From an uncultured Bacteroidota bacterium (GTDB lineage Bacteria > Bacteroidota > Bacteroidia > Chitinophagales > Chitinophagaceae), in NCBI GenBank assembly GCA_903929655.1, contig CAIYVS010000140.1, positions 1-8,275 on the forward strand: a stretch of 8,275 nt of DNA. The letters are read 5' to 3'. The notes below the pieces were generated by a model that did no database searches, was not told where the DNA came from, and worked only from the letters and a program-made list of their open reading frames with translations. Of this stretch, positions 1 through 6,912 are shown in pieces. The stretch's first letter is position 1. Each line of letters opens with the position of its first letter. The position numbers and the translations under genes were made by a program.

Positions 1-52
1 ATACCCCTTACTGGCCTTAATATGCAGCACTTCTGTTTTGATATAATTGCAT

Positions 53-60
53 TAAATTTG
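53..60 (+). promoter_or_regulatory. Candidate Bacteroidota -7 promoter element for the sulfotransferase gene
   Basis: TAAATTTG matches the Bacteroidota -7 consensus TAnnTTTG exactly. It lies 23 bases before the ATG at 84, which would give a leader of roughly 15-20 bases. No clean TTTG -33 box sits at the expected 19-21 base distance. The call rests on the -7 element and its position alone. Confidence 0.4.
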
Positions 61-83
61 ATTGAAATTTCGAATCCACCACT

Positions 84-1562
84 ATGTATCAGATCCTATA
101 TTGCTTATTCATTTTTTCCATTATTTCGGATCAACTCTGGTCACAGGTAAAGCCTAAAGAATATAGTGAACTAAATTATCGCTTGATAGGTTTCTCATTT
201 CCGGGCAAAGGGAAAATAAACAAATGCAAACTTGAAATTGCAAGCGGCAATTATGATGAAGCGAATGCTTTTGAAAAAAATATCATTGAAAGTTTAGAAT
301 GTAAAGCAAGGAGAATAATAGCAAAAGTGCCTTTATGGGGAAAGCCATATACCTGGCGGGTTGTTTATGAAAACGATCAGGCAAAGATCATTAAAAGCCC
401 CCTATATCATTTCAGCACATTACCAGGTCGCAATATGGATACATCCAATGTGCGTTTAAGGGTTATGGAGAATAAGGAAAAATATAAGGACGCTTATGTG
501 CTATTGGATCATAATAAAGCGATGTACGACATGAATGGCGATCCTGTATGGTTCCTGCCCGATATGCCCGCAAGTAAAGCTTTTCCCAGGGATCTTAAGC
601 TTTCGCCCCAGGGAACAATTACTTTTTTACTCAAGGGGCATATATACGAGGTAAATTATGATGGAACTGTTGTATGGCAAGGGCCCAATACCGGGGAAGT
701 GAGCGGAGATCGTGAAGAGTATTATAATCACGAATTTACAAGATTGAATAACGGACATTATATGGTACTGGGAGAGGAAAGCAGATACTGGAACCCGGAA
801 CTAAAGAATGGTAAGATAGCTGCTGATGCCGGTAAAACCGATATGAATGCATCCAAGTCGCAATTTGGAACACTTATAGAATATGATGAAAAAGGTAAAG
901 AAATCTGGTCGTGGAAGTCTTCTGGCTACTTTTTGCATTCCGACCTTTATCATAATACACCAGGTTCCCTTTTAACACCAACAATAGATGTGCATATTAA
1001 TTCATTTTATTTTGATGAAAAAGCTAAGATCATTTATGTAAGCTTCAGAAACATCAGCAGGATTGTAAAACTTAAATATCCTGAGGGAAAAGTATTGGAT
1101 ACTTATGGTGAAATTTATAAGGCGGGGCTTCCTGAAAAGGGGAACAACTTATTTTGCCAGCAGCATAGCATAAAATGGTCTGAAAAAGGTTATTTGTATA
1201 TGTTCAACAACAACTCTTGTAATCCTAAAAAGTTGCCTACAGTGCTCGCTGTGCAGAAAGCGCCTAATGGGGACATGGAAAAAACATGGGAATATGTGTG
1301 CAGTATGGATGGCAATTATACTGGTTCATTTATCCAGGGCGGAAACGTTATAGAATTATCCGACAATTTATTCTTTGTAAGTATGGGCGTACCTTATAGT
1401 AAGATATTTATTGTGAACAGGGATAAAGAAATACTATGGAGTGCATTGCCGGAAAAATGGAACCCCGATCAAAAAAAATGGGATGTAATTGGTCAATACA
1501 GGTCCAGTATCATACTCGATAAGAAAAAGCTGGAAAAACTTATCTGGAATACAGAAGAGTAG
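84..1562 (+). CDS. Secreted aryl-sulfate sulfotransferase (ASST family)
   Basis: A 492-residue protein of the arylsulfotransferase (ASST) family. These enzymes move a sulfuryl group from a phenolic sulfate ester to another phenol without PAPS, through a sulfo-histidine intermediate, and act in the periplasm. Residues 1-20 form a short hydrophobic export signal. Residues about 25-115 look like an N-terminal beta-sandwich ending in HFSTLPG. The rest is a beta-propeller with recurring blade strands of the form YD-x-x-G-x-x-x-W (residues 148-156, 192-198, 267-275, 445-452). The four family active-site positions can be placed: His216 (NHEF), His304 (DVHINS), Arg322 (SFRN) and His361 (QQHS). The 18-residue His304-Arg322 spacing matches my memory of the E. 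coli enzyme (His356/Arg374), and His361 would be the sulfated residue. It is shorter than the E. coli enzyme (about 570 residues). No dsb-type partner gene is adjacent. The ATG at 84 is chosen because the signal peptide starts there and a -7 promoter element lies just upstream. The natural substrate is unknown. Confidence 0.85.
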   Translation: MYQILYCLFIFSIISDQLWSQVKPKEYSELNYRLIGFSFPGKGKINKCKLEIASGNYDEANAFEKNIIESLECKARRIIAKVPLWGKPYTWRVVYENDQAKIIKSPLYHFSTLPGRNMDTSNVRLRVMENKEKYKDAYVLLDHNKAMYDMNGDPVWFLPDMPASKAFPRDLKLSPQGTITFLLKGHIYEVNYDGTVVWQGPNTGEVSGDREEYYNHEFTRLNNGHYMVLGEESRYWNPELKNGKIAADAGKTDMNASKSQFGTLIEYDEKGKEIWSWKSSGYFLHSDLYHNTPGSLLTPTIDVHINSFYFDEKAKIIYVSFRNISRIVKLKYPEGKVLDTYGEIYKAGLPEKGNNLFCQQHSIKWSEKGYLYMFNNNSCNPKKLPTVLAVQKAPNGDMEKTWEYVCSMDGNYTGSFIQGGNVIELSDNLFFVSMGVPYSKIFIVNRDKEILWSALPEKWNPDQKKWDVIGQYRSSIILDKKKLEKLIWNTEE

Positions 1563-1930
1563 GCTCTTTCGGGAGAATTTATTTTATGACCCCACCCCCG
1601 GAGGTTCAGCATATTCTGATATGTTCCTCCAATACTGAAAAATCCACTGATATTGAAGATACTGATGTGCTCTTGAAACAATTATTACCTTAATGCAAGA
1701 GCCATAAACAATAATGCGATATATCTTTTTTGTCATATTTACTCTGTTCAGGCAGTGTTGAGATAAGCCCCCGGCATTTGGCGGAGGCTATACAATACCG
1801 CAATATGGATAGAGATGGATGGGTAGGTAGGGTTTAAATAACTATAGGGAAAAGTTGCATGCCGAATGAAGCAATCTGATTCATAATAAAATTATAAAGT
1901 GTGTAATTATGTAGGATTACCACACATTAC
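1563..1930. other. Long intergenic region with G-rich tract and weak hairpin
   Basis: No convincing gene is seen between the sulfotransferase stop and the channel promoter. The only ATG-initiated plus-strand frame of note is 35 codons (1586-1693), without homology I recognise. Bases 1766-1789 form an imperfect GC-rich hairpin (two ten-base arms, 8 of 10 paired, loop ATTT) with no T-run after it. Bases 1817-1832 read GG-AT-GGG-TA-GG-TA-GGG, four G-runs with two-base loops. No clear rho-independent terminator follows the sulfotransferase. Confidence 0.5.
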
Positions 1931-1938
1931 TACATTTG
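1931..1938 (+). promoter_or_regulatory. Bacteroidota -7 promoter element for the mscS-like gene
   Basis: TACATTTG is an exact TAnnTTTG match, 24 bases before the ATG at 1963, predicting transcription from about 1944-1946. No TTTG -33 box is evident at the usual distance. The element covers the TTG at 1936 that would otherwise extend the downstream frame by nine codons, so a transcript from here could not encode that longer start. Confidence 0.5.
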
Positions 1939-1962
1939 TGCAGATTGCAAACACTACAAAAC

Positions 1963-4353
1963 ATGAATAGAAAATCATCCATAAAGCCATTCATTTACAG
2001 TGTTTTGCTGCTGTGCCTCATCTCGCAACATGCGTATGCACGGCATTTCAGGGATACTGTACGGTTCCGGAAGTCCATAGCAGAAAAACATGCGCTGGTA
2101 ATGACAGACAGCGCCCTGAATGAAATAGGCGTTGATAGTATTCTTAACAAAGTTGAAAATGTACATAATACCCTTAACCGTATTATAAATAGTACCAGTG
2201 TGGGTTTTTATACCCGCGCTATAGAAGATAATTTTCCGGAAATAGACTCCAACATTGATATTATCGATAACAACCTGTCCATATACTCCAATGTCCTTGA
2301 TGTTAAGAACCTGCAGATGTTCGATCTGTTGTTAACGAGTATGCAGAACCAACTTACGCAATGGCGAAATTTATTGTTCGGCTACGAGAGAGACCTTGGT
2401 GAGATGAGTAATGAAATGGGTGCATTTAAACATGATACCCTTCTAAGGGCCATCATTGCCGATTCTGCCTTCAAGAGTTTGTATGGCAATGAAGTACAGG
2501 ACCTGAAAGGCAAATGGAAAATTGCAAAAAAGACGATCAGCGATAATCTGTCCCGTATTAACCAATTGCAGGCTAGTGTATCAAACGAATATTTCACAAC
2601 TATAGACCTGCAAAACAAAAGTAAAGACCTTCTTAAAAAAGTGAGCATCAGGTCGCTTGGTAAGGAATATGATTATTTATGGCTTGCCAATAACAGGTCT
2701 GACAGCGAAAAAGCCTCAGCAAGGCTACTTACCCACAAATCCTACCAGGGACAGAGAAAGATCCTTCGGTACTATTTCAGACGCAACGAAACTAATCAAC
2801 TCTGGATGTTGGCAACCGGCATCCTGTTTGCCTTGTGGATATTCCTGAATTTTAAAAAGCTGCAGAAGAACGACGCGAAAGTTCCGGCGCATGCTTTCAG
2901 GTTCATCAAAAAGGTCTCAGTCCTGGCCACGCTCGTATTACTCTTCAACATCTCCACGATGTTTGACCTGCACCCACCAACTGCCTTTGTTGCGCTGACG
3001 GAATTGTTTCTTGTTATTACACTCACCATAATGTTGTGGAGAACCTGGCCACGCAAACTTTACTATTATTGGCTTATCATAGGCGTACTATATATTGTTT
3101 TGTCCTTTTCAGGCCCACTCATTACACCTGATCTGAATGTTCGCATATTCCTTCTTTTGCTAAATGTGGTATCTCTTGTTTTTAGTGTATTATGGATCAG
3201 GGCACTTGACAGAAATACGATCACCTTTCCGCTAATGATAAAGACCGTCTCAGTTATTTACGCCTTGTTAAATTTTGCAGCCATCATTTGCAACCTGTTT
3301 GGCAGACTGAGTCTCTCAAAAATATTTAGTATCACAGCCATCTATGGTCTTACCCAAATGATAGGACTAACTGTTTTCATACAGATCGTTATGGAAGCTT
3401 TTGATCTACAGACCATGGTAAGCAAAATGAAAGGTGGGATAACCGCAAAATTAAACTTTGAAAAAACACAAAACCTTTTAATGAGGGGCTTGATCGTATT
3501 TTCGGTTATCATTTGGGTCATCATTTTCACCATCAGCCTTAATATGTATAACTTCCTCTCCGACTGGTTGATTACTTTCCTGGCAAAAGACCGGAAGATT
3601 GGCAGTACAACATTCGAGATCGGCAATATTTTATTATTCATCTTCATAGTATACATTTCCAATCTCCTCCAGAAAGGCGTAGGTTCACTATATGGCAAAT
3701 CTGAAACCACCTGGGACCCTGAAATAAAGAAAAATGGTTCACGTCTTGCTATGACAAGATTAGTCTTGATCATTATCGGTTTCCTGATAGCCATTGCCGC
3801 CTCTGGCATCCCTATGGATAAGATAACGATTGTGCTTGGTGCCCTGGGCGTGGGCATTGGCCTGGGCTTACAAGGCATTGTAAATAATCTTGTTTCGGGT
3901 GTCATCCTCATTTTCGAGCAGCCTTTCAGGATTGGTGATTTTATAGAGATCGGTGATAAAAAAGGCAGGGTGCTGGACATTGGCATCCGCTCCAGTAAGA
4001 TAGTAATGGAAGAAGGCGCAGAGATCATTATGCCTAATGCAGATCTCCTTTCAGGCCGTGTTATCAACTGGACATTAAGGAATGATAATGTGCGGATAGA
4101 CATCCCCGTTTCTGTATTAGCTGGTCACACCTTTGAAGAAGTAAAAAAAATCATCATCGAAGAATTAGAAAAGAACGATGATGTCATCATGACTCCGGCA
4201 CCCGAAATATTATTAATCTCAGTTACAGACAAAGCCATGACCATGAATATTATGGTTTGGATAAGTAGTGTACACAGGCTACAGGCTATTAAAAGCAAAT
4301 TGCTGAACAGCATATACAACGCTCTTGCCTGCAATGATATCAAGATCGGATAA
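1963..4353 (+). CDS. Large MscS-family mechanosensitive ion channel
   Basis: A 796-residue inner-membrane channel of the MscS family, which opens under membrane tension and releases solutes during hypo-osmotic shock. Residues 1-26 (through AYA) are a signal peptide. Residues about 27-275 are a hydrophilic, largely helical periplasmic domain with coiled-coil-like heptads (about 60-140 and 180-230). Some eleven hydrophobic segments follow between 279 and 650, an architecture like the large MscK/MscM-type members rather than the three-helix E. coli MscS. The diagnostic pore helix and start of the beta domain occupy 621-663: the Gly/Ala-rich stretch LGALGVGIGLGLQGIVNNL, then FEQPFRIGDFIEIG. The cytoplasmic beta domain (660-705, with IIMPNADLLSGRVINW) and C-terminal alpha/beta cage domain are complete. 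The start is the ATG at 1963: the same frame opens at a TTG at 1936, but that codon lies inside the -7 promoter element, and the signal peptide fits directly behind the ATG. The leader is A-rich with no Shine-Dalgarno. The gene stands alone; the gap downstream holds inverted repeats. Confidence 0.93.
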   Translation: MNRKSSIKPFIYSVLLLCLISQHAYARHFRDTVRFRKSIAEKHALVMTDSALNEIGVDSILNKVENVHNTLNRIINSTSVGFYTRAIEDNFPEIDSNIDIIDNNLSIYSNVLDVKNLQMFDLLLTSMQNQLTQWRNLLFGYERDLGEMSNEMGAFKHDTLLRAIIADSAFKSLYGNEVQDLKGKWKIAKKTISDNLSRINQLQASVSNEYFTTIDLQNKSKDLLKKVSIRSLGKEYDYLWLANNRSDSEKASARLLTHKSYQGQRKILRYYFRRNETNQLWMLATGILFALWIFLNFKKLQKNDAKVPAHAFRFIKKVSVLATLVLLFNISTMFDLHPPTAFVALTELFLVITLTIMLWRTWPRKLYYYWLIIGVLYIVLSFSGPLITPDLNVRIFLLLLNVVSLVFSVLWIRALDRNTITFPLMIKTVSVIYALLNFAAIICNLFGRLSLSKIFSITAIYGLTQMIGLTVFIQIVMEAFDLQTMVSKMKGGITAKLNFEKTQNLLMRGLIVFSVIIWVIIFTISLNMYNFLSDWLITFLAKDRKIGSTTFEIGNILLFIFIVYISNLLQKGVGSLYGKSETTWDPEIKKNGSRLAMTRLVLIIIGFLIAIAASGIPMDKITIVLGALGVGIGLGLQGIVNNLVSGVILIFEQPFRIGDFIEIGDKKGRVLDIGIRSSKIVMEEGAEIIMPNADLLSGRVINWTLRNDNVRIDIPVSVLAGHTFEEVKKIIIEELEKNDDVIMTPAPEILLISVTDKAMTMNIMVWISSVHRLQAIKSKLLNSIYNALACNDIKIG

Positions 4354-4359
4354 CATAGA

Positions 4360-4446
4360 CCTAATGTATACTGTGAACTATTTCGGAGCTTTCCACTAGC
4401 TGGAATATAAGCATTAGGAAGATAAATATCATTTCCTGATAAGGAA
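4360..4446 (+). repeat. Nested and alternative short inverted repeats after the mscS-like gene
   Basis: CCTAATG (4360-4366) is complementary to CATTAGG (4412-4418) and encloses the hairpin TTCCA-CTAGC-TGGAA (4391-4405). Next, AGGAA (4416-4420) can pair with TTCCT (4433-4437), with an inner GATA/TATC stem. The same TTCCT can instead pair with AGGAA at 4442-4446 across a GATA loop, so the last two hairpins exclude each other. Arms are short (5-7 bp), so chance is a real possibility in AT-rich DNA. Confidence 0.35.
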
Positions 4447-4460
4447 CAAACATATTTTAC

Positions 4461-4502
4461 AGCAGATAATATTCTATTAATAATTGAATATTATCTGCTT
4501 TT
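4461..4502 (+). terminator. Perfect 14-bp AT-rich hairpin between mscS-like and FKBP genes
   Basis: The arms 4461-4474 (AGCAGATAATATTC) and 4486-4499 (GAATATTATCTGCT) are exact reverse complements separated by an 11-base loop. A short T-run (4499-4502) follows, so it could end the channel transcript about 110 bases past its stop. The stem is AT-rich and the T-run weak, and the hairpin lies only 31 bases before the FKBP start. A leader structure or protein-binding palindrome acting on the FKBP gene is therefore also possible. Confidence 0.55.
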
Positions 4503-4532
4503 CACTATTTTCACCGGCAAAACAAAAAAATC

Positions 4533-5024
4533 ATGATCAAAAAGTTATTAGGAACCTTACTTTTAGTATGCGCCGTATTTTCAAACTTCGTAGGATTTGC
4601 ACAAGACCAAAAAGCAATTGACGATAAAATACTGACTGAGTATTTTGCAAAAAATCATATTAAAGCCACTAAAACACCCTCAGGCTTATATTACACAATT
4701 ACAAAGAAAGGCAGTGGTGAAAATGCCAAACCAGGTCAACAGGTGAGCATGAATTATCTTGGGAAATTTCTGGATGGTAAACAATTTGATGAAAATGTGG
4801 ATGAAAACTATAAACCCGTAAACGGCAGAACAGCTTTCAATTTCACACTCGGGGTGGGACAGGTGATAAAAGGATGGGATGAAGGCGTACAGTTATTAAA
4901 CCCGGGTTGCCGCGCTGTGCTCTATTTACCATCAGGAATAGCTTATGGGCCCAATGCTCGCGGACCAATACCCGCAAATGCAATATTGATTTTTAATGTA
5001 GAACTATTATCTATTAATAAATAG
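4533..5024 (+). CDS. Exported FKBP-type peptidyl-prolyl cis-trans isomerase
   Basis: A 163-residue FKBP-family protein that should catalyse proline cis-trans isomerisation and assist folding in the periplasm. Residues 1-23 are a signal peptide (MIKKLL start, hydrophobic core, GFAQ at the probable cleavage site). The Cys at 13 is inside the hydrophobic core and not in a good lipobox, so a lipoprotein is unlikely. A short helical linker (25-45) precedes the FKBP fold (about 48-161). The residues that line the FKBP12 pocket all have counterparts: Tyr75, Phe85-Asp86, Phe104, Val111-Ile112, Trp115 (GQVIKGWDEG), Tyr138 (IAYGP) and Phe154. The loop after Phe85-Asp86 is several residues longer than in FKBP12 (to about residue 102). 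The protein is complete. The ATG follows an A-rich leader without a Shine-Dalgarno. No clear TAnnTTTG box was found upstream. A strong terminator ends this unit, so it is probably monocistronic. Confidence 0.93.
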   Translation: MIKKLLGTLLLVCAVFSNFVGFAQDQKAIDDKILTEYFAKNHIKATKTPSGLYYTITKKGSGENAKPGQQVSMNYLGKFLDGKQFDENVDENYKPVNGRTAFNFTLGVGQVIKGWDEGVQLLNPGCRAVLYLPSGIAYGPNARGPIPANAILIFNVELLSINK

Positions 5025-5046
5025 CGTTTAAATTGAAACTTCTGGT

Positions 5047-5086
5047 CATGGCCTGCTGTGTTATACAGCAGGCCATGTTTGTTTTT
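5047..5086 (+). terminator. Rho-independent terminator of the FKBP gene
   Basis: A perfect 13-bp GC-rich stem (CATGGCCTGCTGT at 5047-5059 with ACAGCAGGCCATG at 5065-5077) closes a five-base loop, GTTAT. It is followed at once by the T-tract TTTGTTTTT (5078-5086). It begins 22 bases after the FKBP stop. No matching T-tract exists on the other strand, so it works in the plus direction. Confidence 0.93.
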
Positions 5087-5170
5087 GCGCTTATAAGATC
5101 AACTTGACCCATGCAAGCATTTCACCATATTTGATCTAAATTTTATTTATGTAATTAAACTTTCTATTTA

Positions 5171-5178
5171 TAACTTTG
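5171..5178 (+). promoter_or_regulatory. Bacteroidota -7 promoter element for the Ig-repeat gene
   Basis: TAACTTTG matches TAnnTTTG exactly and lies 30 bases before the ATG at 5209, giving a predicted leader of about 20-25 bases. The AT-rich TTTATG near 5146-5151 is at roughly the right distance for a degenerate -33 box. It follows the FKBP terminator, which supports an independent transcription unit starting here. Confidence 0.55.
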
Positions 5179-5208
5179 TCCAACAAATCTAAAAAGTAAT
5201 AACCCATA

Positions 5209-6729
5209 ATGCGTACATTTCTAATATTTTCACTAACTGCAATTGTTTGTTTTTTCTCAACAAACACTTTTGCACAATCTATTTCGGTAACAGCTAGTCA
5301 CGACACTATATGTGTCGGCAATTCAGTTACATTCTCTGCAACAGCATCCGGCACAGGCACGCCTCACTACCAATGGTACAAAAACAGCCTGAGCGTTGGC
5401 ACAGACAGCACAGGCTATACAACAAGTGCATTAAACAACGGAGATGTCATCATCTGCCTCTTGTCTTCCTCAGTTGGCGGCCCTACTATTGCAGTGTCTT
5501 CGGCCATTGTCATGGTAGTTTATCATTATCCGGCAGTAAGCAGCATTTCAGGAACTGATTCGGTATGTCGCAATGCTACCATTATACTAACAAACGATTC
5601 AACAGGCGGCACATGGTCTAGCTCCAACACAGCTATTGCCAACGTTAACGCTGCCGGCCATGTTGCGGGAATTGCAGCCGGTTTAGATACCATTACTTAT
5701 ACCATCACCAATTTTTGCGGTACTGCGTCTGCATCATTAGCTATTACAGTTAAAACAAATCCTGTTGTACTCTCTGTTGTTGGCCCGGCTCATATTTGTA
5801 CAGGTACACCCTCTTCATTATACACAGACAGCACGCCATCAGGCACATGGGGCAACAGCAATACGGCAGTAGCTACAGTTGATAATGCTGGTAATGTCAC
5901 TCCTCTTACCCCCGGAAATATCAATATTACATATGCTCTGACTAATAATTGCGGCACAACCACTCGTACCCGTGCCATTGTTGTCAGCAGCCCACCCGTA
6001 CCCGGCCCAATAACAGGTAACACTACCGTTTGCCAGTCAGATACAGTTCACTTGCATAACCCCGCACCTGGAGGCACCTGGACCAGCAGCAATCCCAATA
6101 TTGCTCTGGTAACCACTGCTGGCGGCGGACCTGGCGGCACTTTCGGCCTGCTTGCAGGCATCATGCCCGGCACAGACACAATAACCTATATAGTGGTTAA
6201 CTTTTGTGGCTCAGATACTAATACAGTAGCCGTTACAATCGACCCGCTACCTGTTGTTTATCCTATTGGCGGAAACGATAGTTTATGCCCCGGCGCTTCT
6301 TTTAATTTAACTGAAATTGCTACCGGCGGAACATGGGCAAGTTCTAATACCTCAATTGCTACAATTGATGCAAGCGGCCTGCTGACGGGTGTAGCAAACG
6401 GAACTGCAGATATAACATACAGCCTTACCAATAGTTGTGGTACAACAACGCAAACTTTATCAGTAGCTGTGTATTGCCCGCTTGCAGTAACCAATATAGA
6501 GCTCAGCAACAATATAACCATATCCCCTAATCCTGCTCATGATGTCATTTATATCGGGGGCTTTAAACCCGCTGCCGTTCGTATTGTAAATATGTACGGA
6601 CAGCTTGTAAAAGAAGCATCCAACACTAACAACATACAGATTTCCGAATTGCCGGCAGGCATTTATTTCATGCAGCTATATAACGCTAAGGGCATCGTTG
6701 TAAGCAAACAGAAAATGCTGAAGTTTTAG
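5209..6729 (+). CDS. Secreted Ig-like repeat protein with type IX secretion sorting domain
   Basis: A 506-residue surface or secreted protein. Residues 1-22 are a Sec signal peptide (MRTFLIF start, cleavage near TFA-Q). Residues about 25-105 resemble an Ig-like domain, with Cys35, Trp57 (YQWYKN) and Cys83. Four tandem repeats of about 75-80 residues follow at roughly 108-182, 187-260, 264-345 and 348-421. Each has the pattern C...GGTW-x-SSN-x-x-IA-x-V...G...ITY-x-x-TN-x-CGT, typical of bacterial Ig-like group 2 (Big_2) domains. Each holds one Cys pair (120/170, 197/248, 275/333, 360/410), probably a disulfide. Residues about 430-506 are a type A T9SS C-terminal sorting domain: ISPNPAHD at 438-445, VRIVNMYGQLV, then ISELPAGIYFMQL and a basic end. 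The protein should therefore cross the outer membrane by T9SS and be released or anchored. No catalytic domain is visible, so an adhesive or structural role is inference. It has its own promoter and no close partner gene. Confidence 0.9.
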   Translation: MRTFLIFSLTAIVCFFSTNTFAQSISVTASHDTICVGNSVTFSATASGTGTPHYQWYKNSLSVGTDSTGYTTSALNNGDVIICLLSSSVGGPTIAVSSAIVMVVYHYPAVSSISGTDSVCRNATIILTNDSTGGTWSSSNTAIANVNAAGHVAGIAAGLDTITYTITNFCGTASASLAITVKTNPVVLSVVGPAHICTGTPSSLYTDSTPSGTWGNSNTAVATVDNAGNVTPLTPGNINITYALTNNCGTTTRTRAIVVSSPPVPGPITGNTTVCQSDTVHLHNPAPGGTWTSSNPNIALVTTAGGGPGGTFGLLAGIMPGTDTITYIVVNFCGSDTNTVAVTIDPLPVVYPIGGNDSLCPGASFNLTEIATGGTWASSNTSIATIDASGLLTGVANGTADITYSLTNSCGTTTQTLSVAVYCPLAVTNIELSNNITISPNPAHDVIYIGGFKPAAVRIVNMYGQLVKEASNTNNIQISELPAGIYFMQLYNAKGIVVSKQKMLKF

Positions 6730-6912
6730 CGAAGGTTTTGGTATAGCACCTTATTAAAACAAACATATTGATTAGGGCTCATCGATTTCTATGAGTAAAC
6801 CAAACTTTATTAAAAAATTGTTTTGAATGGTCTATAATTTTATATTTTATCTTGTATATTTATAAAGAGCACCTATTTAATTTAATTTGGAATACAAAAT
6901 CAAAGCATGTAG

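Noticed and set aside
1..83. Possible 3' end of an upstream gene
   Set aside because: Frames here are open or closed without any recognisable C-terminus; nothing can be supported beyond the promoter element at 53-60.
1493..1681. 62-codon minus-strand frame at the end of the sulfotransferase gene
   Set aside because: It overlaps the 3' end of a well-supported gene by 70 bases and has no recognisable domain or promoter.
1586..1693. 35-codon plus-strand frame in the 1563-1962 gap
   Set aside because: Too short and without similarity, ribosome-binding context or promoter to support it.
1766..1789. GC-rich hairpin as terminator of the sulfotransferase gene
   Set aside because: Two mismatches in the stem, no T-run on either side and about 200 bases past the stop.
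1936..1962. TTG-initiated nine-codon extension of the mscS-like gene
   Set aside because: The TTG lies inside the -7 promoter element, and the signal peptide begins naturally at the ATG at 1963.
3342..4103. 253-codon minus-strand open frame opposite the channel gene
   Set aside because: It is the antisense of the conserved transmembrane and MscS pore region; its translation has no plausible domain.
5310..5558. 82-codon plus-strand frame inside the Ig-repeat gene
   Set aside because: Out-of-frame shadow of the first Ig-like domain with odd composition.
6730..6912. Terminator of the Ig-repeat gene
   Set aside because: Only 5-bp stems are present (for example AAGGT/ACCTT near 6732-6752 and CTCAT/ATGAG near 6779-6796), without a T-run; not strong enough to call.
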